Origin: Shinella sp. CPCC 101442
GTDB lineage: Bacteria > Pseudomonadota > Alphaproteobacteria > Rhizobiales > Rhizobiaceae
Direction: 5' to 3'
Assembly (NCBI RefSeq): GCF_024704725.1
Contig: NZ_JALIQS010000004.1
Span: forward strand, 597,741 to 661,740
Length of the DNA: 64,000 nucleotides
Part shown: piece by piece, positions 21,795 to 30,671 of the stretch
How the letters are laid out: the number at the start of each line of letters is the position of its first letter
Position numbering within the stretch: the first letter of the stretch is position 1
The notes under the pieces: generated by a model
What the model was told of the DNA's origin: nothing
Database searches by the model: none
The model's input: the letters and a program-made list of their open reading frames with translations, nothing else
Made by a program: the position numbers and the translations under genes

Positions 21795-22268
21795 ATGGCC
21801 ACCCGCATCATAGCCCTCGCGCTCGTCTCCGCCGCGCTGCTTGCCGCCGGCGTGCCGGCCCGTGCCGCCGAGATCGTGCAGGACCCGCTCGCGACCGTGG
21901 AGGCTGAGATCGCCACGCGCTGCAAGAGCACGATCTACGGCGAAGACTTCGCCGACAATGTCGATTTCAACAACGACCGTCTCGTCGATACGATCTTCAA
22001 TCTTGGCGCTGTCAATTGCGACGGCGTGCCGGGAGGCTTGTGCGGCGATGTCGGTTGCCCGCACCAGTTCTACATCCGCGTGGCGGAGGGCGGCTACTTC
22101 CTGGCCGCCAATGCCGATCTCTACGGCTACGACATGAAGCAGCGCTTCGGCAACAAGGTGCTGGAACTCAAGGCCAACGCGGCAAGCTGTGGCCGCGACG
22201 ACAGCGAATACTGCACGATGACGATCCGGGTGCGCGGCGCCCGCTTCGAAACGATTTCCAAGAAGTAG
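21795..22268 (+). CDS. Exported cysteine-rich hypothetical protein
   Basis: A 157 aa protein with a clear signal peptide (about 1-24, GVPARAAE). The mature part has six cysteines (TRCKS, VNCDG, GLCGD, GCPHQ, SCGRD, YCTMT), which suggests three disulfides in the periplasm. The segment DFNNDRLVDTIFNLGAVNCDG resembles a calcium-binding or FG-GAP-like acidic loop. I do not recognise a family. It is convergent with the YdcF-like gene, with 6 bp between stops. The frame and codon use are convincing. Confidence 0.7.
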   Translation: MATRIIALALVSAALLAAGVPARAAEIVQDPLATVEAEIATRCKSTIYGEDFADNVDFNNDRLVDTIFNLGAVNCDGVPGGLCGDVGCPHQFYIRVAEGGYFLAANADLYGYDMKQRFGNKVLELKANAASCGRDDSEYCTMTIRVRGARFETISKK

Positions 22269-22274
22269 GGCCGT

Positions 22275-23066
22275 CTATTGCGGGAAGAGCGCGGGCGTGC
22301 GGCCCGCGACGTAGTAGAAGAGCAGGCCCGTCCATTCCCGTACCGCGGTGGTCATCAGCTGGGTGTTCGCCGAAGGCTGCGTGAAATCGAGCCCGAGGCT
22401 GGCCTTGCCCGTCGTGCGGTAATCCGTCGGCCATGGCAGGACGTCCAGACCGAGTTTGCGGAAGAGCCCCATGGACCGCGGCATATGGAAGGCCGACGTT
22501 ATCAAGAGGCAGTTTTTCAGCCCGTTTGACGCCAGCAATGTCTCCGTATTGGCCGCATTCTCGAATGTGTCGCGCGATTCCGTCTCGCGGATCAGCCGGT
22601 CGGCGGGGATGCCGAAGGCGGAAAGGAAGCGCTCGGCAATAACGGCGTCGCCTTCATAGGCGCCGCTGAGCGAGCCGTCGCCACCGGAAACGAGGATGCG
22701 CGCCGCGGGGAAATCGCGCGCGAGCCGAAGCGTTTCGACAAAGCGGTCGCCCGCCTGCGTCATCTCGAAACCACCGCGTGCCGTGACGATTTCCGATTCG
22801 AAGCCGCCACCGAGTGTGATGATGCAGCTCGGCCCGCCCGCCGGGAGATCTGCGCGGGCGAAGCGGTCTTCCAGCGGCTGCAGCAGCACCGCGCCGGTCG
22901 TCGTGAACAGTGTCACGAAGAGGACGAGGGCTGCGGCGATGCTCGCCCCCATCCGGATGCCGCCCCAGTTCAGCAGCCCTGCGAGGATGCCGATGACGAG
23001 GAGCAGGAAGGCGAGGGAGAGCGGTTGGGCGACGAGCCAGAAAATCTTCGAAATGTAGAAGGTCAC
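22275..23066 (-). CDS. YdcF/ElyC family (DUF218) membrane protein
   Basis: A 263 aa protein with two N-terminal transmembrane helices (about 8-34 and 38-62) and a periplasmic DUF218 domain: IITLGGGFESEI, ILVSGGDGSLSGAYEGDAVIAERFL, ESRDTFENAANT, and SAFHMPRSMGLFRKLGLDVLPWPTDYR. This is the ElyC/SanA-type envelope group linked in E. coli to undecaprenyl-phosphate or envelope integrity. The order and motifs are complete. It lies 22 bp after the TMEM43-like gene on the same strand and is probably in its operon. Confidence 0.88.
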   Translation of the reverse strand: MTFYISKIFWLVAQPLSLAFLLLVIGILAGLLNWGGIRMGASIAAALVLFVTLFTTTGAVLLQPLEDRFARADLPAGGPSCIITLGGGFESEIVTARGGFEMTQAGDRFVETLRLARDFPAARILVSGGDGSLSGAYEGDAVIAERFLSAFGIPADRLIRETESRDTFENAANTETLLASNGLKNCLLITSAFHMPRSMGLFRKLGLDVLPWPTDYRTTGKASLGLDFTQPSANTQLMTTAVREWTGLLFYYVAGRTPALFPQ

Positions 23067-23088
23067 GCGTCACCCACTCCTGCCATTG

Positions 23089-24273
23089 CTATTGTCTGCC
23101 GAGCGCACCCGTCGTTACAGGCGCTGCGGCGGTCTTGCCCCTGCGCAGGTAGATGATGCCCGCCGCCAGCGCAATGCCGATGACGAGAACGGCGATGGCG
23201 ATGAACGGGCGGTAGGCTATCCAGGCGATCGCGATCACGGCCGGGCCGATCAGCAGCGTCAGGATTAGCGCAATGATGGATGTGCCGAAATTGACGATGG
23301 AGCCGATGAACGGCACGACGTCACCGATCACGCCGAGGATCGAGAAGATGAAGGCAAAGCCGATGAAGATGCCGACAAGCCCACCCACGCGCACCGCCCA
23401 GGTGATGATCGTATTCTCGCTCTGCGCAGTCTCGAACATCGCCACCGCATCGTGGAGGCCGGCCTCGCTGAGAAGAAGCTCGCGCCCGTTCGTCGTCTTG
23501 TAGGGCGTAAGACTTTCGCCACGCTGCGCACCGACGAAACTCGCCTCGGAAAGATCCGACCGCTTGAAGGCAATCCTGATGTCGCCGACCTGTGGATTCT
23601 GCGGATCGAACGAGAAGACGGCCTGGCCACCAAGGGCGGAGACCGGTTTTCCGAGCGTTGCTGCTTCACCGACGCGGGTTGCGTCGAGCGCGGTCAGCGG
23701 GATCGGCCGGTCGTCACCGAGATTGGCCGCCGTTCGCCCATCGACGCTGAAGGCGCCGATATTGGCGGACTCGACCGGGAAGCTTGCATCGTCGATCGGC
23801 TTTTGCGGGTTGTCATGGCCCGGCTGGCGGAAGCTGCCGGAGCTGATTTCGCGATGGTTCCATTCCTTGCGATAGGAATAGGTCGTGACGGTTTCCTCGC
23901 TGCCGCCGAGCTGCTTGCGCGTCTCGGACTTCGAATCTTCGACCCACTGGTACATCTCGACAACGCGGTCGAGGCCAACCGCGCCCTCGGCCGAAATGCC
24001 GAGCATATTGTCCTCGGGCACGCCGACCGGCTTGACGGGACCGGATATGTGCACGAGCTTGCCCTCGTTGGCCGCATCGACGCTGCCGATATCGACTGAA
24101 ACGACAAGGCCGGCGCCCTCGACGAGCGATCGATAGGTTTTGACCGAGCGGCCTTCGTTCCAGAACAGAAGCCAGATGCAGGCGATCAGCAGGATGAAGC
24201 CGACCACGATCTTGATCAGCGCCCCCTTCAGTCTGGAAAACCAGGAGGTAGTCGTTGTTTCCGTAAAGCTCAT
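23089..24273 (-). CDS. TMEM43 family protein
   Basis: A 394 aa membrane protein of the TMEM43 (DUF1625) family, known from both bacteria and animals and without a firm bacterial role. One transmembrane helix is near the N-terminus (IKIVVGFILLIACIWLLFWNEGRSVKTYRSLVEGAG, the NEGR motif being diagnostic), then a large extracytoplasmic domain with YQWVEDSKSETRKQLGGSEETVTTYSYRKEW, then four C-terminal helices (from about 295). The frame opens at 24288, but ATG 24273 follows a GGGGGAC box and matches the family start (MSFTETTTTSWF). Confidence 0.88.
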   Translation of the reverse strand: MSFTETTTTSWFSRLKGALIKIVVGFILLIACIWLLFWNEGRSVKTYRSLVEGAGLVVSVDIGSVDAANEGKLVHISGPVKPVGVPEDNMLGISAEGAVGLDRVVEMYQWVEDSKSETRKQLGGSEETVTTYSYRKEWNHREISSGSFRQPGHDNPQKPIDDASFPVESANIGAFSVDGRTAANLGDDRPIPLTALDATRVGEAATLGKPVSALGGQAVFSFDPQNPQVGDIRIAFKRSDLSEASFVGAQRGESLTPYKTTNGRELLLSEAGLHDAVAMFETAQSENTIITWAVRVGGLVGIFIGFAFIFSILGVIGDVVPFIGSIVNFGTSIIALILTLLIGPAVIAIAWIAYRPFIAIAVLVIGIALAAGIIYLRRGKTAAAPVTTGALGRQ

Positions 24274-24434
24274 AATGTCCCCCGACAAGGCTGGCGTCGA
24301 TCCCTAGACGCCCGGCGAACCATGCTTATTCGCGACCCGTGAAAGACGCAAGAAAAGTCGTTCCCGCCGGCGCCTGTGGAGGGAACATCCTGCCTCGTCA
24401 GCCGTTTTTTATCGCAACCTGAAGGGAGCCTGTC

Positions 24435-24707
24435 ATGACCGACGACCGCGACGAAAAAATCCGCAAACGCGCCCACGAACTCTGGCAGCAGCAGGGCCAG
24501 CCCGATGGTAAGCCGGATGACCACTGGTATCAGGCCGAACGGGAAATCGACCAGGGCGGCAGAGGCGAAATCGAAGGCGACGATATTCCCAATCTCGCCG
24601 CACTGCGCGAAGCCGCCCGCCAGCACAACGACACGTTCATCGTGAAGAGCGATCTCGAGGATGCGGACCAGCGCGAAGCGACGCCGGGCATGCGCGAACA
24701 GCCCTGA
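24435..24707 (+). CDS. DUF2934 family protein
   Basis: A 90 aa hydrophilic protein. The DUF2934 motif lies at residues about 5-38 (KIRKRAHELWQQQGQPDGKPDDHWYQAEREI), common in rhizobia and often repeated several times per genome. The rest is acidic and polar. AAGGGAG stands just upstream of ATG 24435. No function is known. It is the last ordinary gene before the recombinase patch. Confidence 0.85.
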   Translation: MTDDRDEKIRKRAHELWQQQGQPDGKPDDHWYQAEREIDQGGRGEIEGDDIPNLAALREAARQHNDTFIVKSDLEDADQREATPGMREQP

Positions 24708-24780
24708 TGGGCGCGCTTCCAGCGAAGCGCCTCAATCTCCATCAAGGCGCACTTCGATAAATGGCATTGAGAACTCAAAA

Positions 24781-24814
24781 CGAAGCGATAATATCGAAGC
24801 TATCCAAAGCGAAG
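24781..24814 (+). repeat. Short inverted and direct repeats upstream of the recombinase (possible res site)
   Basis: CGATA-A-TATCG forms a near-perfect 11 bp dyad at 24786-24796, and CGAAG occurs three times at 24781, 24795 and 24810, spaced 14 and 15 bases. They lie just ahead of the serine recombinase gene, where small resolvases often have their recombination or operator sites. This reading is inference. Confidence 0.35.
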
Positions 24815-24829
24815 TATGGAGCTTCACCT

Positions 24830-25453
24830 ATGTTCATCCGCGCCTATCTCCGCGCCTCCACCAAGGAACAAGATGCCACCCGAGCGAGGGCCGACCTACA
24901 GCGTTTCGTTGATGAACGCGGCCTGAGGATTGCGGCTTCCTATGTCGAGAATGAAAGCGGCGCATCTCTCCAGCGCCCTGAACTCTTCCGCCTCCTGTCC
25001 GATTGCCAGCCGGGAGACGTGCTTCTGGTGGAGCAGGTAGACCGCCTTAGCCGTCTCAACGCTGCGGACTGGGAGAAACTCAAGGCTGAGATTGCCGCCA
25101 AGAGGGGCCGCGTGGTGGCGCTGGACCTCCCGACTTCGCATCAGTTGATCCAGCAAGGCGGTGACGAGTTCTCTGCTCGGATGCTCGACGCCATCAACGG
25201 GATGATGCTCGACATGCTGGCCGCTATCGCTCGCAAGGACTACGAGGACCGTAGGAGGCGACAAGCGCAAGGGATTGAGAAGGCGAAGACGGCAGGTGCC
25301 TACAAGGGGCGGCCGGAAGATGCGGGGCGCAATGCCGCGCTGATGGACCTCCTCAGGAAGGGGCAGACTTGGGCGAGCATCGTGGCGGCAACGGGTGTCT
25401 CAACGTCCACGCTGGCGCGGCTGGCAAAACGGCTCAAGGATGAGGCCGCCTAG
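24830..25453 (+). CDS. Serine recombinase (resolvase/invertase family)
   Basis: A 207 aa site-specific recombinase. The catalytic domain begins IRAYLRASTKEQD with the nucleophile Ser10, followed by VLLVEQVDRLSRL with the conserved arginines (about 72 and 75). After the long E helix (AIARKDYEDRRRRQAQGIEKAK) comes AYKGRPEDAGRNAALMDLLRKGQTWASIVAATGVSTSTLARLAKRL, the normal resolvase hinge and helix-turn-helix. ATG 24830 has GGAG at 24818-24821; the frame extends back to 24761 without support. It lies in an AT-richer patch between a housekeeping gene and tRNA-Ala, so it is probably the residue of a mobile element; no transposase or cargo is beside it. Confidence 0.9.
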   Translation: MFIRAYLRASTKEQDATRARADLQRFVDERGLRIAASYVENESGASLQRPELFRLLSDCQPGDVLLVEQVDRLSRLNAADWEKLKAEIAAKRGRVVALDLPTSHQLIQQGGDEFSARMLDAINGMMLDMLAAIARKDYEDRRRRQAQGIEKAKTAGAYKGRPEDAGRNAALMDLLRKGQTWASIVAATGVSTSTLARLAKRLKDEAA

Positions 25454-25549
25454 CGACATTTCCCTTTCGTGTCCGAGCCCACATTTTTTGGCCCCCAAGG
25501 TGTCACCCGAGGGCAACCCCCAGACCCGTTAGAATGGAGCACATGAACA

Positions 25550-25702
25550 ATGGAAGCAGTGAGCGTTATCGGAAAGGTTTTCCTTTGGGCCATAGCTGCC
25601 GCTTCGGTCCTCGGCATGACGTGGGTGCCGCTGTCATTGTTTGTTGATGACCGGAATAGGCGGAAGAGCGTCAATCGGTCAGTTCGCGGTGACAGCCGTT
25701 AG
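25550..25702 (+). CDS. Candidate 50-residue membrane peptide near the recombinase
   Basis: ATG 25550 opens a 50 aa frame with one hydrophobic helix (VFLWAIAAASVLGMTWVPLSLFV, about residues 10-32) followed by a basic tail (DDRNRRKSVNRSVRG), the look of a small inner-membrane protein with the tail in the cytoplasm. GGAG at 25535-25538 lies 11 bases upstream, a little far. It starts 96 bp after the recombinase gene on the same strand. Nothing similar is known to me; it may be an element gene or chance. Confidence 0.35.
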   Translation: MEAVSVIGKVFLWAIAAASVLGMTWVPLSLFVDDRNRRKSVNRSVRGDSR

Positions 25703-25804
25703 TCGTGGGGGCGCAAGCTGGGTACGCAAGTGGGTACTCACGATCAATTCGATTGTTCTAATATTCTTTGTAGTTCAATAGTCTATGAAGGGAAAATAGG
25801 GGTT
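25703..25804. other. AT-rich spacer downstream of tRNA-Ala
   Basis: These bases are markedly richer in A and T than the surroundings (TTCTAATATTCTTTGTAGTTCAATAG and following). No gene or convincing terminator is seen. The composition change fits foreign DNA inserted beside the 3' end of the tRNA gene, but I found no second copy of the tRNA end near 24.7 kb that would mark an attachment site. Confidence 0.4.
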
Positions 25805-25880
<76 letters not shown>

Positions 25881-25987
25881 ATAACGGGTTCCGGCGGAGC
25901 CGGTTTCCGGGAACCGAAGCGGCGTTGCCGTTCGGTGTGGCGGCTTATTACTTCCGGTACCCGGAGATGGCAAGCCGAAAAATGAAA

Positions 25988-26016
25988 TCCGGCCGATTTT
26001 TTTGAAACCGGCCGGA
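25988..26016 (-). terminator. Probable terminator after the TIGR02300-type gene
   Basis: TCCGGCCG (25988-25995) and CGGCCGGA (26009-26016) pair perfectly around a 13-base loop. On the minus strand it lies 11 bases after the stop and is followed by a moderately T-rich stretch. Confidence 0.6.
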
Positions 26017-26027
26017 AAATCAAAATC

Positions 26028-26414
26028 TTACACTTCGTCGTCGTCGCCGCCGACACCGATGATGCCGGTCATGTCCTCATCGTCGTCTTCTTCCTGCTCC
26101 AGGAAGGTGTCGTCGTCGTCGCCGTCGATTTCAACATCGTCGTCGCCGAGATCCGGCAGGTCGTCGCCGCCTGCTGCGTCTTCATCGGCATCCTCGAGCG
26201 AAACGAGTTCGACTTCCGTGTTCTCGGTATCGACTTCGTTGGCGTCCTCTTCCTCTTCCTTTTCCAGGACGGCGGCCGCAGAGGTCTCTTCGAAGAAGGA
26301 CAGCGGATAGGACTTGCCCGTATAGGGGGAAACGATCGGGTCGCGATTGAGGTCGTAGAACTTCTTGCCCGTTTCCGGATCGATGCGTTTGGTTCCGAGT
26401 TCCGCTTTTGCCAC
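26028..26414 (-). CDS. TIGR02300-type FYDLN acid-domain protein
   Basis: A 128 aa protein. The conserved N-terminal part AELGTKRIDPETGKKFYDLN..PIVSPYTGKSYPLSFFE (residues about 3-45) is the alphaproteobacterial FYDLN domain; the rest is an extremely acidic tail of Asp and Glu (about 55-128). Such tails suggest nucleic-acid mimicry or protein binding, but no function is established. Start: GTG 26414, giving MAKAELG as in relatives, with GAAGG eight bases upstream; a TTG at 26420 is in frame but less likely. Upstream of aroA, divergent. Confidence 0.88.
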   Translation of the reverse strand: MAKAELGTKRIDPETGKKFYDLNRDPIVSPYTGKSYPLSFFEETSAAAVLEKEEEEDANEVDTENTEVELVSLEDADEDAAGGDDLPDLGDDDVEIDGDDDDTFLEQEEDDDEDMTGIIGVGGDDDEV

Positions 26415-26593
26415 AGTCAAAGCCTTCTTAGTGCCGTATGTTTCCGGCGGGGCCGGATGCCCGGCGCGTTGAAAGGTAAAATGATTAGCCGGTCCCCTTA
26501 ATCGTCTTGCGCAATCCTGTCAAAGCCTAACTTCTGAAGGGGCCTTTGCGCGCCGCGCAGCGATTGTTTTCCGGGAGGTGGATGACGGTTTAA

Positions 26594-28024
<1,431 letters not shown>

Positions 28025-28138
28025 AAGCGGCCCGGTCGGGTGCTGCATTAATGACGACCGCCAAGCCTTACCTCTTGGCATGGCGGCGTCTTTTCCGCTA
28101 ACACCCTTGATGAAAAGCATTTGATGCATGGGTGCGCT

Positions 28139-28768
28139 ATGAAGACGATCGCCATCGATGGCCCCGCTGCTGCCGGCAAGGGCACGCTGTCGCGCCGTAT
28201 TGCAGAAGAGTTTCGCTTCCATCATCTGGATACGGGCCTGACATACCGGGCAACGGCGAAGGCGCTGCTTGATCGCGGCCTGCCGCTTGACGACGAGGCG
28301 GTCGCCGCCGATGTCGCACGCAGTCTCGATCTCGGCGGGCTCGACCGTGCGGTGCTTTCGGCCCATGCGATCGGCGAGGCCGCGTCCAAGATCGCCGTCA
28401 TGCCCTCCGTGCGCCGTGCGCTCGTCGAGGCGCAGCGCAGTTTTGCGGCGCGTGAGCCCGGAACGGTGCTGGATGGCCGCGATATCGGCACGGTCGTTTG
28501 CCCCGATGCGCTGGTAAAGCTCTACGTCACGGCCTCGCCGGAGGTGCGCGCGAGGCGGAGGCTGGACGAAATCCTTGCCGCCGGCGGGTCGGCCGATTTC
28601 GAGACGATCCTCGACGATATTATCCGCCGTGACGAGCGCGACATGGGTCGGGCGGACAGCCCGCTGAAGCCTGCGGACGATGCGCACTTGCTTGATACCT
28701 CGGAAATGAGTATAGAGGCGGCGTTTTCCGCGGCAAAGTCGTTCATCGACACCGCGCTTAAGCAATAG
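28139..28768 (+). CDS. cmk: Cytidylate kinase
   Basis: Cmk phosphorylates CMP and dCMP. The 209 aa product starts [23 protein letters not shown] with the P loop at about 7-15, followed by [11 protein letters not shown], the NMP-binding region, [15 protein letters not shown] and [20 protein letters not shown]. The open frame starts at TTG 28121 but ATG 28139 gives the family N-terminus. It lies between aroA and rpsA, a conserved trio. Confidence 0.96.
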   Translation: MKTIAIDGPAAAGKGTLSRRIAEEFRFHHLDTGLTYRATAKALLDRGLPLDDEAVAADVARSLDLGGLDRAVLSAHAIGEAASKIAVMPSVRRALVEAQRSFAAREPGTVLDGRDIGTVVCPDALVKLYVTASPEVRARRRLDEILAAGGSADFETILDDIIRRDERDMGRADSPLKPADDAHLLDTSEMSIEAAFSAAKSFIDTALKQ

Positions 28769-28795
28769 AGCAAGGCCTGTCCCCGCGCCGGATTT

Positions 28796-28870
28796 GCTGT
28801 CTTCCAAGACAGCGGACATCGTTTTGTTCCTCATCAACGCTAACCCCCGGCGCCCGTGCCCCAGAGGCAC
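28796..28870 (+). promoter_or_regulatory. Structured rpsA leader with two hairpins
   Basis: GCTGTCTT/AAGACAGC forms a perfect 8 bp stem at 28796-28813, and GTGCC/GGCAC a 5 bp stem at 28856-28870, ending just before the AGGAG ribosome binding site. In E. coli S1 represses its own translation through a folded leader; the same is plausible here but not shown. Confidence 0.5.
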
Positions 28871-28883
28871 ACCAGGAGTTTCA

Positions 28884-30590
28884 ATGTCTCAAGCAAACCC
28901 CACGCGCGAAGATTTCGCAGCCCTTCTGCAGGAATCTTTTGCGTCTAACGATCTCGCCGAAGGCTATGTTGCCAAGGGTATCGTTACGGCCATCGAGAAG
29001 GACGTCGCCATCGTTGACGTCGGCCTCAAGGTCGAAGGTCGCGTACCGCTGAAGGAATTCGGTGCCAAGTCCAAGGACGGCACGCTGAAGGTCGGCGACG
29101 AAGTCGAAGTTTACGTCGAGCGCATCGAAAACGCGCTGGGCGAAGCTGTTCTGTCGCGCGAAAAGGCTCGCCGCGAAGAGAGCTGGGCCAAGCTCGAAGT
29201 CAAGTTCGAAGCCGGCGAGCGCGTCGAAGGCGTCATCTTCAACCAGGTCAAGGGTGGCTTCACCGTCGATCTCGACGGCGCCGTTGCCTTCCTGCCGCGT
29301 TCGCAGGTCGACATCCGTCCGATCCGCGACGTCACGCCGCTCATGCACAACCCGCAGCCCTTCGAAATCCTCAAGATGGACAAGCGTCGCGGCAACATCG
29401 TTGTTTCGCGCCGTACGGTTCTTGAAGAGTCGCGCGCCGAGCAGCGTTCTGAAATCGTTCAGAACCTCGAAGAAGGCCAGGTTGTTGACGGCGTCGTCAA
29501 GAACATCACCGATTACGGTGCGTTCGTTGACCTCGGCGGCATCGACGGCCTGCTGCACGTCACCGACATGGCCTGGCGCCGCGTCAACCATCCGTCGGAA
29601 ATCCTGTCCATCGGCCAGCAGGTCAAGGTACAGATCATCCGCATCAACCAGGAAACCCACCGTATCTCGCTCGGCATGAAGCAGCTCGAGTCGGATCCGT
29701 GGGATGGCATCGGCACCAAGTACCCGACCGGCAAGAAGATTTCCGGTACGGTTACGAACATCACCGACTACGGTGCGTTCGTCGAGCTGGAGCCGGGCAT
29801 CGAAGGCCTGATCCACATCTCCGAAATGTCCTGGACGAAGAAGAACGTTCACCCCGGCAAGATCCTGTCCACCAGCCAGGAAGTTGACGTGGTCGTTCTC
29901 GAAGTCGACCCGACGAAGCGCCGCATCTCGCTCGGTCTCAAGCAGACCCTCGAGAACCCGTGGCAGGCATTCGCGCACAGCCACCCGGCTGGCACGGAAG
30001 TTGAAGGCGAAGTCAAGAACAAGACCGAATTCGGCCTGTTCATCGGCCTCGACGGCGACGTCGACGGCATGGTGCACCTGTCGGACCTCGACTGGAACCG
30101 TCCGGGCGAGCAGGTCATCGAAGAGTTCAACAAGGGCGACGTCGTCAAGGCTGTCGTTCTGGATGTGGACGTCGACAAGGAGCGCATCTCGCTCGGCATC
30201 AAGCAGCTGGGCAAGGACGCTGTCGGCGACGCCGCCACGTCCGGCGACCTGCGCAAGAACGCCGTCGTTTCGTGCGAAGTCATCGCGATCAACGATGGCG
30301 GCATCGAAGTGAAGCTCGTCAACCACGAGGACCTCACGTCGTTCATCCGCCGCAACGATCTGTCGCGTGACCGTGACGAACAGCGTCCGGAGCGTTTCTC
30401 GGTCGGCCAGACCGTTGACGCCCGCGTCCTGAACTTCTCGAAGAAGGATCGCAAGATCCAGCTTTCGATCAAGGCTCTGGAAATCGCTGAAGAGAAGGAA
30501 GCCGTCGCACAGTTCGGTTCGTCCGACTCGGGCGCTTCGCTCGGCGACATCCTCGGCGCGGCTCTGAAGAACCGCAACAACGCCGAGTAA
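28884..30590 (+). CDS. rpsA: 30S ribosomal protein S1
   Basis: S1 binds mRNA and helps initiation on structured messages. The 568 aa product has six S1 repeats; the central ones are clearest (GVVKNITDYGAFVDLGGIDGLLHVTDM, GTVTNITDYGAFVELEPGIEGLIHISEM, GEVKNKTEFGLFIGLDGDVDGMVHLSDL). The frame is open from 28794, but ATG 28884 follows AGGAG by five bases and gives the family start MSQANPTREDFAALL. A very strong terminator follows. Confidence 0.98.
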   Translation: MSQANPTREDFAALLQESFASNDLAEGYVAKGIVTAIEKDVAIVDVGLKVEGRVPLKEFGAKSKDGTLKVGDEVEVYVERIENALGEAVLSREKARREESWAKLEVKFEAGERVEGVIFNQVKGGFTVDLDGAVAFLPRSQVDIRPIRDVTPLMHNPQPFEILKMDKRRGNIVVSRRTVLEESRAEQRSEIVQNLEEGQVVDGVVKNITDYGAFVDLGGIDGLLHVTDMAWRRVNHPSEILSIGQQVKVQIIRINQETHRISLGMKQLESDPWDGIGTKYPTGKKISGTVTNITDYGAFVELEPGIEGLIHISEMSWTKKNVHPGKILSTSQEVDVVVLEVDPTKRRISLGLKQTLENPWQAFAHSHPAGTEVEGEVKNKTEFGLFIGLDGDVDGMVHLSDLDWNRPGEQVIEEFNKGDVVKAVVLDVDVDKERISLGIKQLGKDAVGDAATSGDLRKNAVVSCEVIAINDGGIEVKLVNHEDLTSFIRRNDLSRDRDEQRPERFSVGQTVDARVLNFSKKDRKIQLSIKALEIAEEKEAVAQFGSSDSGASLGDILGAALKNRNNAE

Positions 30591-30613
30591 GCCTTGCTTG
30601 CCTGACCAATAAG

Positions 30614-30646
30614 AAGCCCGCGGAGAGCAATCTCCGCGGGCTTTTT
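30614..30646. terminator. Strong intrinsic terminator after rpsA
   Basis: A perfect 13 bp stem (30614-30626 with 30631-30643) closed by GCAA and running into a T tract (30642-30646). On the minus strand it is followed by CTTCTTATT, so it can also serve the convergent gene ending at 30672. Confidence 0.92.
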
Positions 30647-30671
30647 CGTTGCGAGGTTTTTTGCTGCGCGC

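Noticed and set aside
24713-24730. GCGCTTC/GAAGCGC hairpin after the DUF2934 gene
   Set aside because: It has no T tract and only seven pairs; I could not tell a terminator or element end from chance.
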